Part shown: in pieces, positions 31,855 through 44,008 of the stretch
How positions within the stretch are numbered: the first letter of the stretch is position 1
Layout: each line of letters begins with the position of its first letter
DNA from: Mesostigma viride
Lineage: Eukaryota; Streptophyta; Mesostigmatophyceae; Mesostigmatales; Mesostigmataceae
Assembly: GCA_009746045.1 (NCBI GenBank)
Contig: RPFO01000199.1
Coordinates: forward strand, 1,114,637 to 1,178,636
DNA: 64,000 nucleotides
Direction of reading: 5' to 3'
The notes under the pieces: model-generated
Databases searched by the model: none
The model's input: only the letters and a program-made list of their open reading frames with translations
Told to the model about the DNA's origin: nothing
Made by a program: the position numbers and the translations under genes

Positions 31855-33591
31855 CCCGTGTTTTTTTAATTAGAACGCGATATATAGCGTTGTAAGCTTT
31901 TTTTAGAACGCGTATAGCACCTAAGGAAAATTTTTTTTCATGGTCATGTATATACTTTCCTGAAAGCCCATAAATCAAAGGATTTTTTGAGCTACTCAGA
32001 CCTACAAAATGCTTATTCATTAGAGAGATACACTGGTTTGAATACAGGGGGGTCTGACCATGACCGCGATTTCTTGACCCTAGGTCACAAGTCATGTGCT
32101 TATTCACAAATGGTTCATGAAAAAAATCTGGCTTCTTGCACGAGCTATGGGCAACATATGCAGGCTCTGTGAAACAAAACTCAGGCCCATTGGGCCACTG
32201 GAGCTATTTTTCATTAGCATCACAATTACAACGCAGTACAACGCAGTGGGAAAAATGAGAGCCCTTCACAACATGACGCAACGACATGAGCCCCATAAAC
32301 GGGGCCATAGTGAGCTTGGAGGGTCAAAACGTTGAAAATAGGTGTTGTATAAGTTATACAGCATCAAACATGCATCAAACATCATGACTGGATGACCTAA
32401 TATGACTGAATCAGGCAGCCATAGCCAAAGCATCATCCACTCTCACAACGTGTTGAGCACATGCCTCGTGGGAACGGAGGTGCTGGGTTTTCATTCCATA
32501 ACGCGTGCAATACTGAAAGAAAGAGGCACGTGAAATGCAAGGCTTGGATAGGTTGAGTGATCCATGAGCTTACATGCAGGCAAAGATGACGCTGGAATGC
32601 ATGCTAGCAAATGGTGGCAAGATGCTAACAACACATGATTATACACCATGATTATGGGCACCTAGCTGGTCTTCTTGCACAATCAACGCAGTATAAACCA
32701 TCAACATCCAATCCTCACGATATATGCACGGCTTGACGACGTATACAGCACCTAAATACTGCACAACTGCAACCTGCTATGGCTGACATGCAAGCAACGT
32801 CGAGTAGGATGGCGGTCTTAGAGAGGCTGGGCAGAGGTCGGTAGAAATAAGTGGAAAACTGGCAGAAACTAGGTAGAAACACGATATACTTACGCCTGCA
32901 AGCACTATTGAGCCGGTGGCAGAGGCCATTTCCAGGAAAATACAGCATACCGTAGCAATAGCCACGGTCACGCCTTACGCTATTTGCAGGCACCATCATG
33001 CCCGGCGCTACCCAATAAAAGTCTGCACAATTCTCGGTTTAGCCGAGAGTCCGGACGTTCGGAATGAATAAACATGTGTTAAGAAGTCGAAACACCATGG
33101 AAATACCAAGCATGGTGCCGCAGCAGACCCGAGTCTTGACGTAATAATATGTATGCCGGTTTCCAGGGTTTCCGCATGAAAGTTGGGTGAGAAACTGGAA
33201 AAAACTACGTTTCCTTTGCCCCAGTACCTCAACAAACTCGTAGAAACCTAATTATCAACCTTTGAACGCATCATCATGGTCGTGCCACCCAACAGCCACT
33301 GAAATTCGCGCGAAAACTGGCGAGATCTACCTGCCGCCATCGCCGTCGTCTTCACCTTCGTCCCGCGAAAATGCCTGATTTCAGTGGTACATATTTGTTT
33401 GCAGCTGTCACAAAAAAAATACCAAAAATACCAGGATTTTTTCTTGAATTCTATGAGATGTTTCTGACCTATCTTGAAAGTTTCAGACCAAAAATCGCAT
33501 GTTTAATAGGTTTGCCACGTGTCAGATTACAACGCGATACATCGCGTTCTAACCCTACAACGCGATGTATCGCGTTGTAAAAAAACACGGG
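31855..33591. mobile_element. TTAA-2, non-autonomous piggyBac-like transposon (1737 bp)
   Basis: It is flanked by TTAA at 31851-31854 and 33592-33595. The ends read CCCGTGTTTTTTTA inward on both sides, and CCC/GGG ends next to TTAA are typical of piggyBac. Subterminal near-palindromes built on AACGCGAT.TAT.GCGTT occur at both ends. Excision restores the RT-C frame (VTLGLIKSGEDWISKK). No transposase frame was found in it. Confidence 0.85.
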
Positions 33592-33595
33592 TTAA

Positions 33596-34130
33596 ATCTG
33601 GGGAGGATTGGATCTCCAAGAAATGCGTGGAACCTGTCAATGACCTGCCTCCTGCACGACGTCTACTCAAGCTCAAGTTTGTCATCAAGATGAAGGAGGT
33701 GGACGGGGTCAAGGTACCACATGTCAGGCCAGTGCTGAATGAGTTCAAGGGTACTGGTGAGTGCACTGCTGCATGAGGAGTTGTATACCCCTGGCATGCT
33801 GCATGACACTTGGAGGCTGCTGCTGTGTGTATTTCTAGGCCTTCTCAACAAGGGCTTGGACTATGGCTCAGTGGTGGTAGACTTCAAGAGGGCATTTCTG
33901 GAGGGAGATGCAGATGTGGCACAGGAAAAGTGGGAGGGCAAGACGCCTTTCTATGTCAGGGTGCCTGCTGTATGGAAGAGGGATATTCACACTGAGTTCC
34001 TTAAAATCCTCAAGGGCCTGGAGGGCCTGAGGTCAAGTCCAATAATCTGGAGGGAGACTCTCAACCGTTTCCTGAAGGAGCATTGCAACTTGAAGGTCTC
34101 TCCTGTAGACCCCTGTCTGTTTCTGGGGCA
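33596..34130 (+). pseudogene. pol: RT-C reverse transcriptase, N-terminal part
   Basis: The frame (GEDWISKKCVEPVNDLPP, DGVKVPHVRPV) runs to a one-nucleotide frameshift near 33765. It continues as EELYTPGMLHDTWR, DFKRAFLEGD, GLRSSPIIW and VDPCLFLG up to CACTA-3. It joins in frame to 44009 after removal of CACTA-3 and one CA. It cannot be translated intact because of the frameshift and the insertions. Confidence 0.85.
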
Positions 34131-34164
34131 CACTATACTTTTCGTCCGAGGGTGGTAAAAATGA

Positions 34165-34445
34165 TCCGAGGCGTAAATTACGAGGTGGTAATTTACTCCG
34201 CTTTTACTCTTACGGTTTACATACGAGGTCGGATCTTTCTCGTAAGTTACGAATTAGATCCGAGGTAAGATCCGACGTCGTAAACTACGAGGTAGTAATT
34301 TACGAGGTAGTAATTTACGAGGTAGTAATGTACGAGGTAGTAAGGTACGAGGTAGTAATGTACGAGGTAGTAATTTACGAGGTAGTAAGGTACGAGGTAG
34401 TAATTTGCGACGTAGTAATCTACGAGTTGGTAATTTACGATCCCG
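34165..34445. repeat. CACTA-3 left subterminal tandem repeats
   Basis: About a dozen copies of a 15-bp unit, TACGAGGTAGTAATT, with variants. Related, less regular units occur at the right end. Confidence 0.8.
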
Positions 34446-35880
34446 GTACTCGGTCCCGTAGGTTACGACGTCGTATGCTTCTCGCGTACACTACCGGTAC
34501 TACAATCATGTCGCTATGTCGTTCTGAATTGCAGTACGCATGTCACTTATCAGAATTTCACTTTGATTTCACTTATCATTTCGGTCAACCTAACCTCTAA
34601 CACCCATTTACCCGGGGGAAAAAAAATGAATGGCATTTGCAGCAAGGCTCATGCAAGACGAGTTCCTATTTCATAAAAAATTTCATTATTAAATGCAGGA
34701 TTACATGTCATGCACAAAAATCCAACGCCTTCACAGAAAATAGCATATCAAGTCTTCTGACGACAATATCAAGTCAATATCAAATTCGTGGCTTCTCTTC
34801 GTGGCTTGAAATACTGTTTCCATGCGGTGCGCAGGACAGCTCCGGGGATGTCGGCACCGCACAGAAGCTCCATCCGGGAGCAAGTGCGCCGGGGGAAGAT
34901 GTTGTACATCCAGAGCTCGATATGTGCGGGAAGCCGTCGTGTTGGAAACCGAGGTGTCTGCACATAATTCCGCGCGCAGGCAGCTTGTGCCTTTACGGGG
35001 GAAGACCTGCGACACAAAAACCGTGTCCGGACAATGCAATACGGAGAAATGGCAACGGCAGATGGAGTCGGCTAAGGCCGCTTGTAAGGAAAGTGATTTT
35101 TAATGCACGAATAAATGTATAATGCATGCTACATCGCCATCGCTTGGGCGGTGAAAAGACAAGGACCAACCACATGCCCCCACCTACCCTTCGTGCATCC
35201 CGCCCTTGACGAGGCACAACCATGTGCCCCCACCTACCCTTTGTGCGTCCCTCCCTTGACAAGAAACAAGCACGTGCACCTATCTAACCTTTGTGCATCC
35301 CTTCCTTGGCAAGGAACAAGCACACCCACCCACACTGCACTGCACATGCACTCCACTGCCCTTGACAAGGAACAAGCACGATCACCCTGCATTTGCACCC
35401 ACTAGCACGGCTTACTTGCAAGGCAGACCTGGTATGGCAAGTGATGTTAAGAGGAAGAAAGTGTTAGACAAGCTAGCAAAGCACGAGCCAGTAAGAGCAA
35501 GGCAGTGCGCATGCAAAAACTGTTGTTATAGATGCAAGCTACAACACTGCGGATGGTTTCTCACACTAATGTGGATAATGATAATGCATGCCACTTAACG
35601 GGACCATATAAACCACAACAAGAATAAATCGTGAGAGCAAAAGAAAGGGGAGTACAAAATGGCCGGCTTACCTAGCTACAGCAAAAAAATTGCATGAAAA
35701 ACAAGATAACTCACCTTTGTCGCAGCAGTGACCATATCAGACAGCTCACAAAAACTTGTTGATCCTTGAAACTTCCTGCTTGAAGGCAGCCACCAACGGT
35801 CTGGAGTTTTCACCCCAGTCCTTCTCAACAGCCAAGGAAAAGGGAAAGAGAGAGGAGGGGTGGGGGAGGGACAAGAGAGC
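34446..35880. other. CACTA-3 interior, left portion
   Basis: No gene I can name. A minus-strand frame at 35017-34769 (83 residues, with NYVQTPRFPTRRLPAHIE) has protein-like composition and could be an exon, but nothing recognisable supports it. At 35160-35400 there are degenerate repeats of a unit like CTTGACAAGGAACAAGCAC with CCCCACCTACCC. Confidence 0.35.
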
Positions 35881-35883
35881 GGG

Positions 35884-35887
<4 letters not shown>

Positions 35888-35976
<89 letters not shown>
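35888..35976. repeat. (GA)n microsatellite
   Basis: About 89 bp of uninterrupted GA dinucleotides. Confidence 0.95.
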
Positions 35977-35979
<3 letters not shown>

Positions 35980-36984
35980 GAGAAGTGCGGGTGGGGGTGG
36001 GAGAGGTGGGATGGAAGATTCACTACGTTAGCAGGCGACTAAACTGCTACAATGACACAAAACCACGGAGCTAGGCCCTTCACTCCATCAGATCAGAGTG
36101 AAAACCAATGTTGAAACTGGGACAAATGCCATTAGAATGTTACTATGACCGTGGCTAGTAAACGTGAATTGACACCCAGGTTGTGACTTCAACGATTGGA
36201 GGCAACCTTGCCAAGTCTCCCAAATGCAGTCGGCTAGACAAGCTTCACAAAAAACGCAGCAAACATGTTAACGTTGCTAATATTCCAACGACGCGCATCC
36301 GCAGTCCGGCTGCCAATGAAGTCTTCTTGGTCGCCAGCTGTGCACAGAGGAGTAACCGGTAGAGACGCCAATTTGCGAACAACTCATTACAATTACAAAG
36401 CGCAGGAAGCAGATGGCTATGCATCAACAATTACTTCCGCTCGCCCTCGTATTTAGCCAGGTCTATCTGCCCAAACTGGGTAAATGTTTTGCGATCGGTG
36501 AAATTGGCCCTCTAGTGACTTACTTTCCCAGAAAGTGTCCATTCACACGACAACCGACTCACGCTCACACGTCGTGAGGAGTTGCCGATAGGATAAAGAA
36601 GCCGAACGATGAATTGCTGTACATAAATGCCACGCTAACGGCGTCGTGAACTGACTTCTTGCAATCACGATTAAAGTGCCCGGCCCAACAACAAATTGGC
36701 GACACACGACCCCGCAACTGGAAAAGAATTCTGGCCACATTGATATACATCGGTTTGATAAAGTAAAACCTCGCATTCGGTTCTGGCTAGCCTCAAACGC
36801 ATGCGCCTTGAAACCTTTATCCTCCTGGCGGCCACAGTTTCTCGGTTCTCTGTTCCGTTGGTCGTGCCGCTAGCGTGCCAGCCGCTCCAGTCCCTAAAAT
36901 TCAAATTCGTGTTGTTCGAGAAAACGTTGTCGGGTCGGCGACGGCACGATGCCGGGCCGGGCTGCATGGGCCATGGAGGGTGGT

Positions 36985-37435
36985 GGTACACAAATACCGT
37001 ACAAGTGATACACAAATACGCTACAAGTGATACACAAATACCGCCAGTATAACAGCGGGTCGCTGCGTACCTGCCGTGGGAAGGAGGACAAGTGATACAC
37101 AAATACGCTACAAGTGATACACAAATACCGTACAAGTGATACACAATTGCAGGCAGGACAACAGCGGGTCGCTGCGTACCTGCCGTGGGAAGGAGGACAA
37201 GTGATACACAAATACGCTACAAGTGATACACAAATACCGTACAAGTGATACACAATTGCAGCCAGGACAACAGCGGGTCGCTGCGTACCTGCCGTGGGAA
37301 GGAGGACAAGTGATACACAAATACGCTACAAGTGATACACAAATACCGTACAAGTGATACACAATTGCAGCCAGGACATGCAACAGCGGGTCGCTGCGTA
37401 CCTGCCGCGGGAAGGAGGGGGGTGGTACACAAATA
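36985..37435. repeat. 109-bp minisatellite with nested 22-bp units
   Basis: About four copies with 109-bp period (AAGGAGGACAA at 37081, 37190 and 37299, with a variant at 37412). Each copy includes two or three ACAAGTGATACACAAATAC units and a CAGCGGGTCGCTGCGTACC segment. The long minus-strand frames through it are repeat artefacts. Confidence 0.85.
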
Positions 37436-37439
37436 TCCG

Positions 37440-38150
37440 ACCTATATATTAGCAATAGCCGCCGCCTATCAAACAGGTCCTATTCATCACGAGCGTCAAC
37501 GCCCCGTCATCGCCCCGTCATCGCCCGGCCGAGGGCCTTAACCTGTTAACTCTTTATTCGGAGTGATAGTCAACGACCTATACTACCAATAGCTGCCGCA
37601 TATCAAACATGGGCTTATCATCACGCCCGTCGAGGGCGATGACGGTGACGACCGTCACCGTCATCGCCCTCGACGGGCCAACATCTAAACTCTTCTCTTA
37701 ATCAACAATCTATATTACCAATAGCCGCCGCCTATCAAACAGATCCTATTCATCACGCGCGTCAACGCCCCGTCATCGCCCCGTCATCGCCCCGTGATCG
37801 CCATGCCGAGCCAGCCGAGGGCCAACCTCTTTACATTTGTATTCGGAGTAGTAGTCAACGACCTATATTACCAATAGCCGCCGCATATCAAAAAGGTCGT
37901 ATTCATGACGCCCGTCGAGGGCGATGACGGTGACGCCGTCACCGTCATCGCCCACGGGCCAACATCTAAACTCTTCTCTTAATCAACAATCTATATTACC
38001 AATAGCCGCCGCCTGTCAAACAGATCCTATTCATCACGCGCGTCAACGCCCCGTCATCGCCCCGTCATCGCCCCGTCATCGCTCCGTGATCGCCATGCCG
38101 ACTGCCGAGGGCCAACCTCTTAACTCTTTATTCGGAGTAATAGTTAACTG
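37440..38150. repeat. Irregular tandem repeats with CG-rich palindromes
   Basis: Five units begin near TATTACCAATAGCCGCCGCC and carry CGTCATCGCCC triplet-like runs. Two units hold palindromes. At 37628-37679 the arms are 25 bp with a 2-bp spacer, built on GGGCGATGACGGTGACG and its complement. Confidence 0.8.
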
Positions 38151-39344
38151 CCGGCATTGCCATACAAGAAGAAGCTCTCGATCCTAGGTATAGACTACCT
38201 CGGGTATCATCATCGTAATTGCTAGCATCGAGATCATTCATACCTACCGACGATGGCCAGCTGCAAAAGAAAAATGTCGACCAACAGACAGGACCTATCG
38301 CCGGGAACCCTCAAGGCAATAAGGGCGAGACAGGCTTTCACCGTTAAGTAAAGTTGTCCACATCGTGCTAAGGAATTTGTGCTAATCTATGAGTACCTAT
38401 ATGGACACTTTGTCGCATTTTTTACATGGCAAATAAGCGATGTATGTGTCATGTAGGCTGCCATTGGTGCATGCATGCATGGGCCAGCAATGATGGTCAG
38501 AGGTACATTGTGCCTATGAGATAACCATCGATTTGTTGATCAGCAAGTGATTCATTACGTGAGACAACAATATGTTTGGGGGCTAAGCTTCTTACATTGG
38601 TCACATGGCCCGCCATAATTGTTTTCTTATGTGTTTAAGGTTAGGGCTCTGTTCATGACTGAACGTCATGAACGCGCTCTATTCATGACATTGATTAATT
38701 GATTTTAATTAGTCTCATGTCCATGTTGGGGGACCGGGATCTCTGAATTCCCCAAAGAAGATATAGTGGAAGTCCCCCAAGACGTCAATATCCGTCAAGA
38801 CGTCAATAACAACATGTATGTCCACAGCTCAGCTAGTAGTCTAAAATATGGGCCTCGAGCTAATCTTGCACGCAAGCAATGCCTATCATCAAGGATGAAT
38901 TAATGCCTATCAACAAGGAGACAATCATGCTTGTTAAATTTCCTAGGACCCACAACTGGGGGGTCGTAGTCTTTGACAATGTCCGCCTGGGCAACGCTAC
39001 TAATCCTACATATCCGAGGTCCCATGTATGAATAAGAGGGGTTGAGCGGATGACGCCAACAGTGTCTGTGCTCTGCATGTCAGCTAAAATCATATCGCGG
39101 AGACAAACATATGGCGGTATGTCCAATGTTGGCCACTGCGTCGCCTAACAGGTTCTTACATGGTCGGCAAGGGCCTGACCATGTAAGAAGATATCTCCCT
39201 GGCTGGCCAGTCCACAAGGAACCAGCACAGACCTCATCTGAATCAACCTGATTAATTAACTAACTACTTAATTCATTTATTAAACTCATGCCCCCATTAG
39301 GGAGTCAAGGAGCATTAGCTAACCCCGATTCATTAATTAATTAA
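38151..39344. other. CACTA-3 interior without recognised features
   Basis: AT-rich sequence with short frames only. I see no coding signal or known repeat apart from a TTAATTAATTAA run near 39330. Confidence 0.5.
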
Positions 39345-39615
39345 TTAATTAAACACGTGCTCCTGTTGGGGAGTCACGGAGCACCGAAGTGCTTTTAATC
39401 CCTGTGTGTGCACAACAGGAGAAAGGGCAGAGACCCCCAGTCTCCTTCATGCCTAAGGCATGCCACAGCTGCATTCGGGAACGCTAGCTAAACGGACACG
39501 CTAACGATCCGGCAATCTGTGGGTGCAATAAGACTCATGTGAGCATGGCATAACACTAGGAGCGTGGGCAAGTAATCTCATCATAGCCAGGACGTAGCAT
39601 GGCTGTACTAGGACT
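39330..39615 (-). mobile_element. LINE 3'-UTR fragment
   Basis: Reverse complement of the 3'-UTR seen at 50915-51190 and 58870-59130 (TGGCATGCCTTTGGCATGAA, then GAAGGAGACTGGGGGTCT, ending in TTAATTAA repeats). It is 5'-truncated at the (GATG)n tract. Confidence 0.8.
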
Positions 39616-39622
39616 ATACCCC

Positions 39623-40615
39623 GATGGATGGATGGATGGATGGATGGATGGATGGATGGATGGATGGATGGATGGATGGATGGATGGATGGATGGATGGA
39701 TGGATGGATGGATGGATGGATGGATGGATGGATGGATGGATGGATGGATGGATGGATGGATGGATGGATGGATGGATGGATGGATGGATGGATGGATGGA
39801 TGGATGGATGGATGGATGGATGGATGGATGGATGGATGGATGGATGGATGGATGGATGGATGGATGGATGGATGGATGGATGGATGGATGGATGGATGGA
39901 TGGATGGATGGATGGATGGATGGATGGATGGATGGATGGATGGATGGATGGATGGATGGATGGATGGATGGATGGATGGATGGATGGATGGATGGATGGA
40001 TGGATGGATGGATGGATGGATGGATGGATGGATGGATGGATGGATGGATGGATGGATGGATGGATGGATGGATGGATGGATGGATGGATGGATGGATGGA
40101 TGGATGGATGGATGGATGGATGGATGGATGGATGGATGGATGGATGGATGGATGGATGGATGGATGGATGGATGGATGGATGGATGGATGGATGGATGGA
40201 TGGATGGATGGATGGATGGATGGATGGATGGATGGATGGATGGATGGATGGATGGATGGATGGATGGATGGATGGATGGATGGATGGATGGATGGATGGA
40301 TGGATGGATGGATGGATGGATGGATGGATGGATGGATGGATGGATGGATGGATGGATGGATGGATGGATGGATGGATGGATGGATGGATGGATGGATGGA
40401 TGGATGGATGGATGGATGGATGGATGGATGGATGGATGGATGGATGGATGGATGGATGGATGGATGGATGGATGGATGGATGGATGGATGGATGGATGGA
40501 TGGATGGATGGATGGATGGATGGATGGATGGATGGATGGATGGATGGATGGATGGATGGATGGATGGATGGATGGATGGATGGATGGATGGATGGATGGA
40601 TGGATGGATGGATGG
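39623..40615. repeat. (GATG)n tetranucleotide tract, 993 bp
   Basis: About 248 pure GATG units with no interruption that I could see. It creates long repeat frames in several phases on both strands, which are not genes. Confidence 0.97.
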
Positions 40616-40824
40616 CTTGTCTTACATGATGCAGTGGAACTTTGGTGCTGGAGGGTTAATTGTGGCCCGGTCTGGTTTAGCTTCAGTGCTCTCATGGCGG
40701 CCTTCATTTGTAATTATTTGAATGCATGCCCATTGGGCCATGCATAGTGTATATTTTTTACGCATGCACGCCCATTATGTATCGCTGGGTCCATCCCATC
40801 AATGCTTGTTTATTGCCAGGTCTG

Positions 40825-41000
40825 GTGTAAGTAAGTTAGTACTTGCGTGTCATGCGCATGGGCATGTTTAGAGTACTATGCTAATCTCTTTAGAAACATA
40901 ATTACACGGAAGTTACAAATCTCATCTGCATCATGCCCCAAGACACTACATTAAAGAATCAAATAAAATTATAACATGCCTCCGTTGGGAGATCATGCAG
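40825..41000 (-). mobile_element. LINE 3'-end fragment with TTAC tail
   Basis: It matches 49513-49640 and 60070-60180 (ACTTGCGTGTCATGCGCATG, then TCTGCATCATGCCCCAA). A TAAGTAAG tail on the plus strand marks the 3' end of a minus-strand LINE. Confidence 0.7.
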
Positions 41001-41074
41001 CACATGCATATTCCTTGCTGAATGGGTAGAGGTGGGTCAAGCCGCAACATCGAAATAAGCTAACTCTAAGCTAT

Positions 41075-43501
41075 CTAGTCTACAAAATCCTCACTACACT
41101 TCTCCCCAAAGCGCCCCTTCCGCTTTGGGGGAGGGGGCTTACCCACATGGGCTGGCGTGTGAGCCGGGACATTGGTCTTCCACCTCTTCTTGTTCTGCAT
41201 AGGAACAGAGAGCGAAGAAATGCGGTGTGGGGACCCCTTCTCGTGGTAATGCGTTACATGTACTCCCCACCGGGCTTTGCTCTTCATGGGTTCATAAAGA
41301 CAACAATTATTCAGTAAGAATTTAATAAATTAGGAACATATATCCGTTGGGAGTCACTGTTACACATATACCTGAAAAGGGGCATATGATTTTAAATACA
41401 TTCTGAGCTACAACCTGCACGTGCATGGGTTTAGTTAACTGGCACCTATACTAGAGGCCTGACATGGGGTGGAGCTTCAGTGCTTCCCCGCCTTCTCCTT
41501 CTCCCACACTGGGTGCTCCGCGTCCTTCTTCTCCGGCCCTGCCCATGGGTGCACCGGCCCCGCCTCCTCCTTCTCCTCACGGGACGATTCGCGCTCCACG
41601 CATGGCTGCAGCATCAGTTAGCACGGGCAAGACATAGCAGTAACCGCGCTATGGCTGTTCTAGCACCAGCCTAGCAGACTGCCATGATCACTCAGCAAAC
41701 CCACGACAGCTAAACCCTTGGCTGTCACAACCAGTCCATGCATCATTAAGTATGGGTACAGGGAAAGCTTCCCGCATATCCATGGCCATATGGATGGCAG
41801 CAACACAACGACTTGCCCCCTAGCCCCCCGTGCACACACAAAAACGTGGGTCGTGGCTTCCACGCCCCATCCGCCATGCATGCCAGCGCGTACCTTACTC
41901 GCATTCACACCGGGCTGCATCCCAGCGCCGTTGCTGTCCCCATGTGACACGTCGGCTGATTAAGCAGATACACAGCAGAGTCTGATGTAAACCGCTAAAC
42001 CCCAAACCCATGCAGACCACAGTCAAGGACGCGTGCATGTCAAGCCATGCCAATTGTGAACCGTACAGCAATTTACTTTTCAAGCCTGAAGAGGTGGATA
42101 GCAGATACTAGCCTGGAAGAGGTTACAGGGGCACATGTCCATTAGCGAGCGGAACAACACAGCTTACACCCTACAAGCGTACCGCACAATGTCCTCCTGC
42201 AATTGTCTGCAGATCTCCCAATGCCGCAGACATCTCCACTGCTCTCATGGCGATTGCAAATGCTTCATGCCGCTGACATCTCCACTGCTCTCATGGCGAT
42301 TGCAAATGCTTGATGCCGCACCTCTGCTTACAGCAGAAAAGCTTCCTCCGGGCGAGGCACCTGACTGGAACCAACACCCATTCCTTGGCTTCACAACGTG
42401 GCCATGACAGCATCGTGAATCTGCTTCGCCAACGCCCACACTTCAGGACCCGCGCCCTGCACCGCCATGGCCACAGGCTGCACCGCTGCAATCGATGCAG
42501 CATTCACTGCCTGCGCCGCACCATGTACTGCATGCACGAAAGCCAATCCTGGCTCGGTTATCATGGTCTTGCCCGATTCCTGCTGCTTCTTCTTCTTCGA
42601 TGCGGTCATGCGCACTTTATACCCCTTCCTCTCCAAGCACGCCTTCAGCACCTGGCTCGTGCGGTGCTGAATATGCTTCTGAAGGCGCGCCTTCTAAACA
42701 CGAAATGTTGGCAATGTATGATTCCCAAACGGCATGATAGGCACATAATCAGTCCCATGAATTGCTTTGCGGCAGTCAATGCACCAGAACACCTGTTGAA
42801 AAAAGAAGGTTATGCACGCTAGCGATTACCCGCGGCAAGAAGCAATCAACACGCCTCGCTAACAACTGCAACCACAATGTAATTCATGACGGGCCACTCA
42901 CCGCTACCCTGCTCTCCTGCTTCAATGTCTCCCCATTCTCAAGGCCTCCATTGTAAACCTCTCCGTCTTCACCATCGTCATCGTCTTCCTCTTCCTCCAC
43001 TCCGACGTATCCGTGTTTCCTTTTCCTAAGATACCTAGGGTTGTTCAAGTCGTATGTGCGGCGTTGGCACACTTCCAACAAAATTTTGGCCGCCTCTACC
43101 CATTACCATTTATTCGTACTATCATAACATATCCAGGCGTTTGAAAAATCATTCCCTCGTTCGAACTTCTACCCCTGGGCGTCCATGACGAGGCAGTCAC
43201 GACGGGACGCAGATGCACAAAAATAAAACAAGGCGACATCCCTTCAATCATTGACCAAAAAACAGAATACGCGCAGAACTTGGATTTCAACACCACGCAC
43301 CCATTACCAGCGAGCACGGCTGGCCTGCAACCGCCATCATTTCATAACCAGAAGCCAGGGCCCACACTCCATCCCGTTACCTCATCTTCCACGCACGGCT
43401 TCCGCTGCTTCCCTCTGCTCTTTCGCATTCTCCGCCAGCAACCTCGCCTTCTCCTCGTCCAACAATCCACTAAGAATAAAATCCCCTCTATTGGACGCCA
43501 T
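41075..43501 (-). CDS. CACTA-3 internal spliced gene, unknown function
   Basis: Several minus-strand segments look like exons. One starts MASNRGDFILSGLLDEEKAR (ATG at 43501). A segment at 43095-42904 (KILLEVCQRRTYDLNNPRY, then an acidic run) ends at a GTGAGT donor. The next begins after CTTTTTTCAACAG (about 42803) with VFWCIDCRKAIHG, containing a CxxC pair, and is followed by a Lys-rich region ending at 42391. A last possible exon is 41287-41075. One in-frame TAG interrupts the third segment near 42695. The first junction could not be phased. It may be an accessory (TNPA-type) gene or captured host sequence; I cannot decide. Confidence 0.45.
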
Positions 43502-43739
43502 TCAGACGAACTTTGCTAGCGTCTTTTCACCGGCCCCAGCACACATAATCTATAGCCGCTTAATGACAACGGCCGACAACGACAACTGCTGAATAGGCGA
43601 AAAAGGCTGATAACTACATTTTTATATTTCGCTGCATTTGCTAATAGACACGCACGTTCTCCCACTTCTCCATTACAATATAATTATCCATCTGGCCGTG
43701 TACAGGCAAAGATCCCCGAAGTAACTTACTGAAACGTAT

Positions 43740-44008
43740 CTTACAGCATCGGATCACTGGCACCTAATCTACAGGTGGTAGATTACCAACCAAGACCCGT
43801 CGCGGTAATTTACTCTGTCGGTAATGTACTACCAAAGATGTGCAGTCGTAACGTTACTCTTACTTACGGCTAGTAAAATTACCACGTAGGATGATAGGTA
43901 GTAATGATTACGGCGTTGGATCTCACGCCTCGTATCTAGGTAGTAAGATAAGACCTCGTAATTTACGCCTCGGATCATTTTTACTACCCTCGGACGAAAA
44001 GTATAGTG
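43740..44008. repeat. CACTA-3 right subterminal repeats
   Basis: Irregular units such as GGTAATTTACT and CTCGTAATTTACGCCTCGG leading to the terminal inverted repeat, weaker than at the left end. Confidence 0.65.

Larger units (their letters stand above)
34131..44008. mobile_element. CACTA-3, large CACTA-type transposon (9878 bp)
   Basis: Both ends read CACTATACTTTTCGTCCGAG inward, and the terminal inverted repeat extends about 56 bp with one mismatch. The TSD is CA (34129-34130 and 44009-44010). Excision restores the RT-C RT frame exactly (PCLFLGQ then WEGLPVYASLHGDD). Subterminal arrays of TACGAGGTAGTAAT-type units lie at both ends. I find no Transposase_21 domain inside. The contents are a spliced gene on the minus strand, tandem repeats and LINE fragments. 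It is probably non-autonomous. Confidence 0.9.

Noticed and set aside
35676-36031. Ser/Leu and Arg/Glu repeat frames
   Set aside because: Translation of the (GA)n microsatellite.
36985-38150. Possible CRISPR array
   Set aside because: Repeats are contiguous 109-bp and about 130-bp tandem units without unique spacers of constant length, in a eukaryotic transposon.
39556-40747. Long frames of repeated PSIH or MDGW on both strands
   Set aside because: They are six-frame products of the GATG tetranucleotide tract, with no start context or non-repeat domain.
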